Assembly: GCA_945878355.1 (NCBI GenBank)
Contig: CAMCTC010000015.1
Coordinates: 1-64,000 of the forward strand
Origin: Bordetella parapertussis
GTDB lineage: Bacteria; Pseudomonadota; Gammaproteobacteria; Burkholderiales; Burkholderiaceae_C
Length of the DNA: 64,000 nucleotides
Reading direction: 5' to 3'
The position numbers were made by a program, and so were the translations under genes. This document shows positions 60,771 through 64,000 of the stretch, piece after piece. The notes under the pieces are model-generated. The model had not been told where the DNA came from, searched no databases, and was given only the letters and a program-made list of their open reading frames with translations. Position 1 is the first letter of the stretch. The number at the start of each line of letters is the position of its first letter.

Positions 60771-62762
60771 ATGACAAGCCCCTTCACGAAGATCCTGATC
60801 GCCAACCGTGGCGAGATCGCACTGCGCGTGATGCGCAGCGCCCGCGCGCTGGGCTACCGAACCGTAGCGGTCTACTCCAGCGCCGACGCCGACGCCCGCC
60901 ATGTGCGCGAGGCCGACCAGGCGCTGTGCATAGGCGGGCCACTGCCGGCCCAGTCTTACCTCAACATCCCGGCGCTGATCGAGGCCGCGAAGAAGAGCGG
61001 GGCCGATGCGGTCCATCCCGGCTATGGTTTTCTGGCCGAAAATGCGGCCTTCGCAGCGGCCTGCCGCGACGCCGGTCTGGTCTTCATCGGACCGTCTCCC
61101 GAGGCCATCCTGGCGATGGGCCACAAAGCCGGCGCCAAGCGCTTGATGATGGATGCCGGCGTGCCCTGCATCCCGGGCTACCAGGGCGAAGACCAGAGCG
61201 CTGAGCGCCTGCAAGCCGAGGCCACGCGAATTGGCTACCCGGTGATGATCAAAGCCACCGCCGGCGGCGGCGGTCGCGGCATGCGGTTGGTGGCCGCAGC
61301 CGACGAATTCGCCGACTTGTTGCGCAGCGCGCAGTCTGAGGCCTTGAATGCGTTCGGCGACGCCGAGGTGATCCTGGAGCGGGCAATTGTCGAGCCGCGC
61401 CACATCGAGATCCAGGTCTTTGCTGACCGCCATGGGCAAGCGATTCACCTCGGCGAGCGCGACTGCTCGGTGCAGCGTCGCCACCAGAAGTTGATCGAGG
61501 AAGCGCCATCGCCCGCGGTCAACGCCGACCTGCGTGCACGCATGGGCGCGACAGCGGTCGCTGCGGTCAAGGCGATCGCCTACGAAGGTGCGGGAACACT
61601 CGAGTTCTTACTCGACGCCCAGGGCCACTTCTACTTCATGGAGATGAACACCCGACTCCAGGTCGAGCATCCGGTGACCGAAGCGATCACCGGGTTGGAC
61701 CTGGTCGAGCTGCAGCTTCGGGTGGCCGCTGGCGAGCCGCTGCCACTGACGCAAGACCAGGTGCACTTCTCAGGCCATGCGATCGAGGTCAGGCTGTGCG
61801 CCGAGGATACCGACCGCGGTTTCATGCCGCAGAGCGGCACGGTCGCGTTGTGGCAGATGCCCGAAGCTGGCCCTGGCGCGCTGCGCGTCGAGCATGCGCT
61901 GGCCAGCGGCGCCGAGATCCCGCCTTACTACGATTCGATGATCGCCAAGTTCATCAGCCACGGCAGCCACCGCGAAGACGCGCGGCGTCGCTTGATCGCT
62001 GGCTTGGAGGACGCAGTGGCGCTGGGCGTGACGACCAACCAGGTGTTCCTGACGCGCTGCCTGGCGCATCCGGTGTTCGCCGCTGGCGGCGCGACCACGG
62101 CCTTCATCGCCCAGCATCAGGCCGAACTGCTGCAACCCGATATCCAAGCCTTGCAGCGCGCCAGCGCGCTGGCTGCGCTGTTGTTGTTCGAGACCAATGG
62201 CGGCTTGCGATCTGCTGCCGAGCACCGTCGGCTGACCCATACGCTGCCGATCAAACTGCGCTTCGACATCAACGGTGGCGCTTGCAGCGTCTCGCTGACA
62301 CAGCGCGCCGCGCACAGCTTCGAAATCCAGGTCGAAAGCCAGGTGTTCGAGCTGGTACTGGTCTCGATTGCCGAAGGTGAGATCCGCTACGCCTGCGACG
62401 GTCTGGTCGAGCGCGCCGTCTACCGGCGCGACGGCCACAGCCTGTTGCTGCACCAAGGCGGGCGTCCCTACCGGATCGACGACCGCACCCGCAGCGCCTC
62501 GGCCAGGCAAGGCCAGGCCGCGGGCGGCGACGGCAAGCTGCGCTCGTCGATGAACGGCCGCGTCGTCGCGGTGGCGGTGGCGGTGGGTGAGCGCGTGATC
62601 GCAGGCCAGGCCTTGGTCACGCTCGAGGCGATGAAGATGGAGCATGTCCATGCCGCGCCGCTGGCCGGCCTGGTGATCGCGCTGCACGTGGCAACCGGCG
62701 AGCAAGTGCCGGCGAACCGGGTGCTGGTCGAGATCGAAGCGGAGTCCCCGCTGCCAGCCTGA
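60771..62762 (+). CDS. Acyl-CoA carboxylase, biotin carboxylase/BCCP (alpha) subunit
   Basis: The 663-residue protein has an ATP-grasp biotin carboxylase domain (about 5-450; 'KILIANRGEIALRVMRSARA', 'ADAVHPGYGFLAENAAF', '[15 protein letters not shown]', 'FYFMEMNTRLQVEHPVTEAI'). A BT linker region follows, then a C-terminal biotinyl domain with the lysine in LEAMKMEH. It carboxylates biotin with ATP and bicarbonate and passes it to the upstream beta subunit. The length matches MccA or AtuF. Confidence 0.93.
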   Translation: MTSPFTKILIANRGEIALRVMRSARALGYRTVAVYSSADADARHVREADQALCIGGPLPAQSYLNIPALIEAAKKSGADAVHPGYGFLAENAAFAAACRDAGLVFIGPSPEAILAMGHKAGAKRLMMDAGVPCIPGYQGEDQSAERLQAEATRIGYPVMIKATAGGGGRGMRLVAAADEFADLLRSAQSEALNAFGDAEVILERAIVEPRHIEIQVFADRHGQAIHLGERDCSVQRRHQKLIEEAPSPAVNADLRARMGATAVAAVKAIAYEGAGTLEFLLDAQGHFYFMEMNTRLQVEHPVTEAITGLDLVELQLRVAAGEPLPLTQDQVHFSGHAIEVRLCAEDTDRGFMPQSGTVALWQMPEAGPGALRVEHALASGAEIPPYYDSMIAKFISHGSHREDARRRLIAGLEDAVALGVTTNQVFLTRCLAHPVFAAGGATTAFIAQHQAELLQPDIQALQRASALAALLLFETNGGLRSAAEHRRLTHTLPIKLRFDINGGACSVSLTQRAAHSFEIQVESQVFELVLVSIAEGEIRYACDGLVERAVYRRDGHSLLLHQGGRPYRIDDRTRSASARQGQAAGGDGKLRSSMNGRVVAVAVAVGERVIAGQALVTLEAMKMEHVHAAPLAGLVIALHVATGEQVPANRVLVEIEAESPLPA

Positions 62763-62820
62763 TCTCTCGCCTGCGGTCAAAATCCGCTCGGCATCATTGC
62801 CCACACAACAGGAGAAACAA

Positions 62821-64000
62821 TGGACTTCCAGCACAGTGAGCGCTCGATCGCGCTGCAGCAGCGCGTCCAGGCCTTCATGGACGAGTTTGTCATGCCGGCG
62901 CAAGCGACGTATCACGCCGAAGTGCGTGCCGGGGGCCACGCGGTGCCGCCGGTGCTGCAGTCGCTCAAGCAGCGCGCCCGCGATGCTGGGCTGTGGAACC
63001 TGTTTCTCAGCGGCGCCCATGGCTCAGGCCTGAGCAACCTGGAGTACGCGCCAGTCAAGGAGATCATGGGCCGGGTGTTGTGGGCGCCCGAGGTCTTCAA
63101 CTGCTCGGCGCCCGATGCCGGCAACATGGAGGTGCTGGCGCAGTACGGCACGCCGGCGCAGCAACGCGATTGGCTGGTGCCGCTGCTGGCCGGCGAGATC
63201 CGTTCGGCTTTCGCGATGACCGAGCCTGCGGTGGCGTCCAGCGATGCGACCAACATCCAGACCACGATCCGCCGCGACGGTGACGACTACGTGATCGACG
63301 GCCGCAAGTGGTACACCTCGGGTGCGATGAACGAGAGCTGCCAGCTGTTGATCGTGATGGGCAAGACCGACCCCGACAACCCCGACCGCCACCGCCAGCA
63401 GTCGATGATCCTGGTGCCGCGGCATGCGCCCGGCGTTCAGGTGCTGCGCGACATGGCGGTGTTCGGCTTCGACGATGGCCCAGGCGGTCACCCCGAGCTG
63501 GTGTTCAACTCGGTGCGGGTGCCCGCGAGCAACATGTTGCTCGGCGAGGGCAGGGGCTTCGAGATCGCCCAAGGGCGGCTGGGGCCGGGACGCATCCATC
63601 ACTGCATGCGCTTGATCGGCTGCGCCCAGCGTGCGCTGGAGCTGATGTGCAAGCGTGCGACCAGCCGGGTCGCTTTTGGTCGGTCGCTGGCCGAGCAGGG
63701 CTCGGTGCGCGAAGACATCGCACACTCGTTCTGCGAGATCGCCCAGGCCCGCTTGCTGACGCTGCAAGCCGCCGACAAGATGGACCGCGAAGGCAACAAG
63801 GCCGCGCGCGACCTGATCGCCGCAGCCAAGATCGTCGTCCCCAGCATGGCCGCGCGGGTGATCGACCGCGCGATCCAGATCCACGGCGCTGCAGGCGTCT
63901 CACAGGACACCTTCCTGGCCGAGGCCTACACCTACGCACGTTTCATCCGCATCGGTGACGGGCCCGACCAGGTCCACCTGTCGGCGCTCGGCAAGCAACA
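62821..64000 (+). CDS. Acyl-CoA dehydrogenase, ACAD10/11-like (partial, runs off right edge)
   Basis: At least 393 codons are present and the frame is open at the right edge. The N-terminus '[20 protein letters not shown]' and the segment '[18 protein letters not shown]' mark the ACAD10/11-like clade. FAD-contact motifs are visible ('[20 protein letters not shown]', 'WYTSGAMNE', '[13 protein letters not shown]', '[15 protein letters not shown]'). It oxidises an acyl-CoA at the alpha-beta position. A ribosome site (ACAGGAGA) lies 5 nt before the ATG. Clustering with an MccAB/AtuCF-like carboxylase suggests branched-chain acyl or terpenoid acyl-CoA breakdown. Confidence 0.9.

Overview
The window is GC-rich, densely packed chromosomal DNA that looks betaproteobacterial, most likely Burkholderiales of the Rubrivivax/Leptothrix/Comamonadaceae type. 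The pointers are two Bug-family (TctC-like) solute receptors, a hydrogenase operon in exactly the gene order of the Ralstonia eutropha membrane-bound hydrogenase, an HU protein with a lysine/alanine-rich histone-H1-like tail, and a RatA/Coq10-like protein. No rRNA, tRNA, CRISPR array or complete insertion sequence was seen.

Region 1 (about 0.2-15.2 kb) is a catabolic island for an N-heterocycle, most plausibly nicotinate. A TetR regulator and a ferredoxin-NADP reductase are transcribed leftwards. Divergently transcribed are a 6-hydroxynicotinate reductase-like Fe-S protein, an ApbE-like UPF0280 protein, two AA_synth (PF06684) paralogues, a branched-chain-type ABC importer with a fused LivH-LivM permease, and a NicAB-like molybdenum hydroxylase whose large subunit carries a tri-haem cytochrome c domain. 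Proposed flow: uptake, ring hydroxylation with electrons to the respiratory chain, reduction of the hydroxylated ring with NADPH/ferredoxin, then ring opening by proteins not yet assigned. An 18-bp palindrome in the divergent promoter region is a good candidate operator.

Region 2 (15.2-22.7 kb) is mixed housekeeping and accessory: a glycine-rich putative outer-membrane protein, an AEC permease, a chalcone-isomerase-like secreted protein, two Bug receptors, a XerD-type recombinase and a RodZ-like HTH membrane protein.

Region 3 (22.7-25.4 kb) is a partly decayed c-type cytochrome locus: a small helix-hairpin-helix protein, a multiply broken N-terminal remnant of an OmcA/MtrC-type decahaem lipoprotein, an intact NapC/NirT tetrahaem quinol dehydrogenase with one CX3CH motif, and a small monohaem cytochrome c.

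Region 4 (25.5-41.4 kb) is a complete leftward uptake [NiFe]-hydrogenase operon, hoxKGZMLOQRTV-hypABFCDEX, with the six-cysteine proximal-cluster signature of O2-tolerant enzymes but no hoxABCJ regulatory genes. Upstream of it are a Coq10/RatA-like plus cyclic-nucleotide-domain ORF and a membrane HdrD/GlpC-like Fe-S oxidoreductase.

Region 5 (45.0-58.3 kb, leftward) encodes a V/A-type ATPase (H-C-I-K-F-E-A-B-D), preceded by a hemerythrin and by a four-gene 2-oxoacid:acceptor oxidoreductase operon whose last gene is a GltD-like flavoprotein fused to a two-cluster ferredoxin domain. Region 6 (58.4-64.0 kb) has the HU/H1-like protein and, divergently, a biotin-dependent acyl-CoA carboxylase pair and an ACAD11-like acyl-CoA dehydrogenase cut by the right edge.
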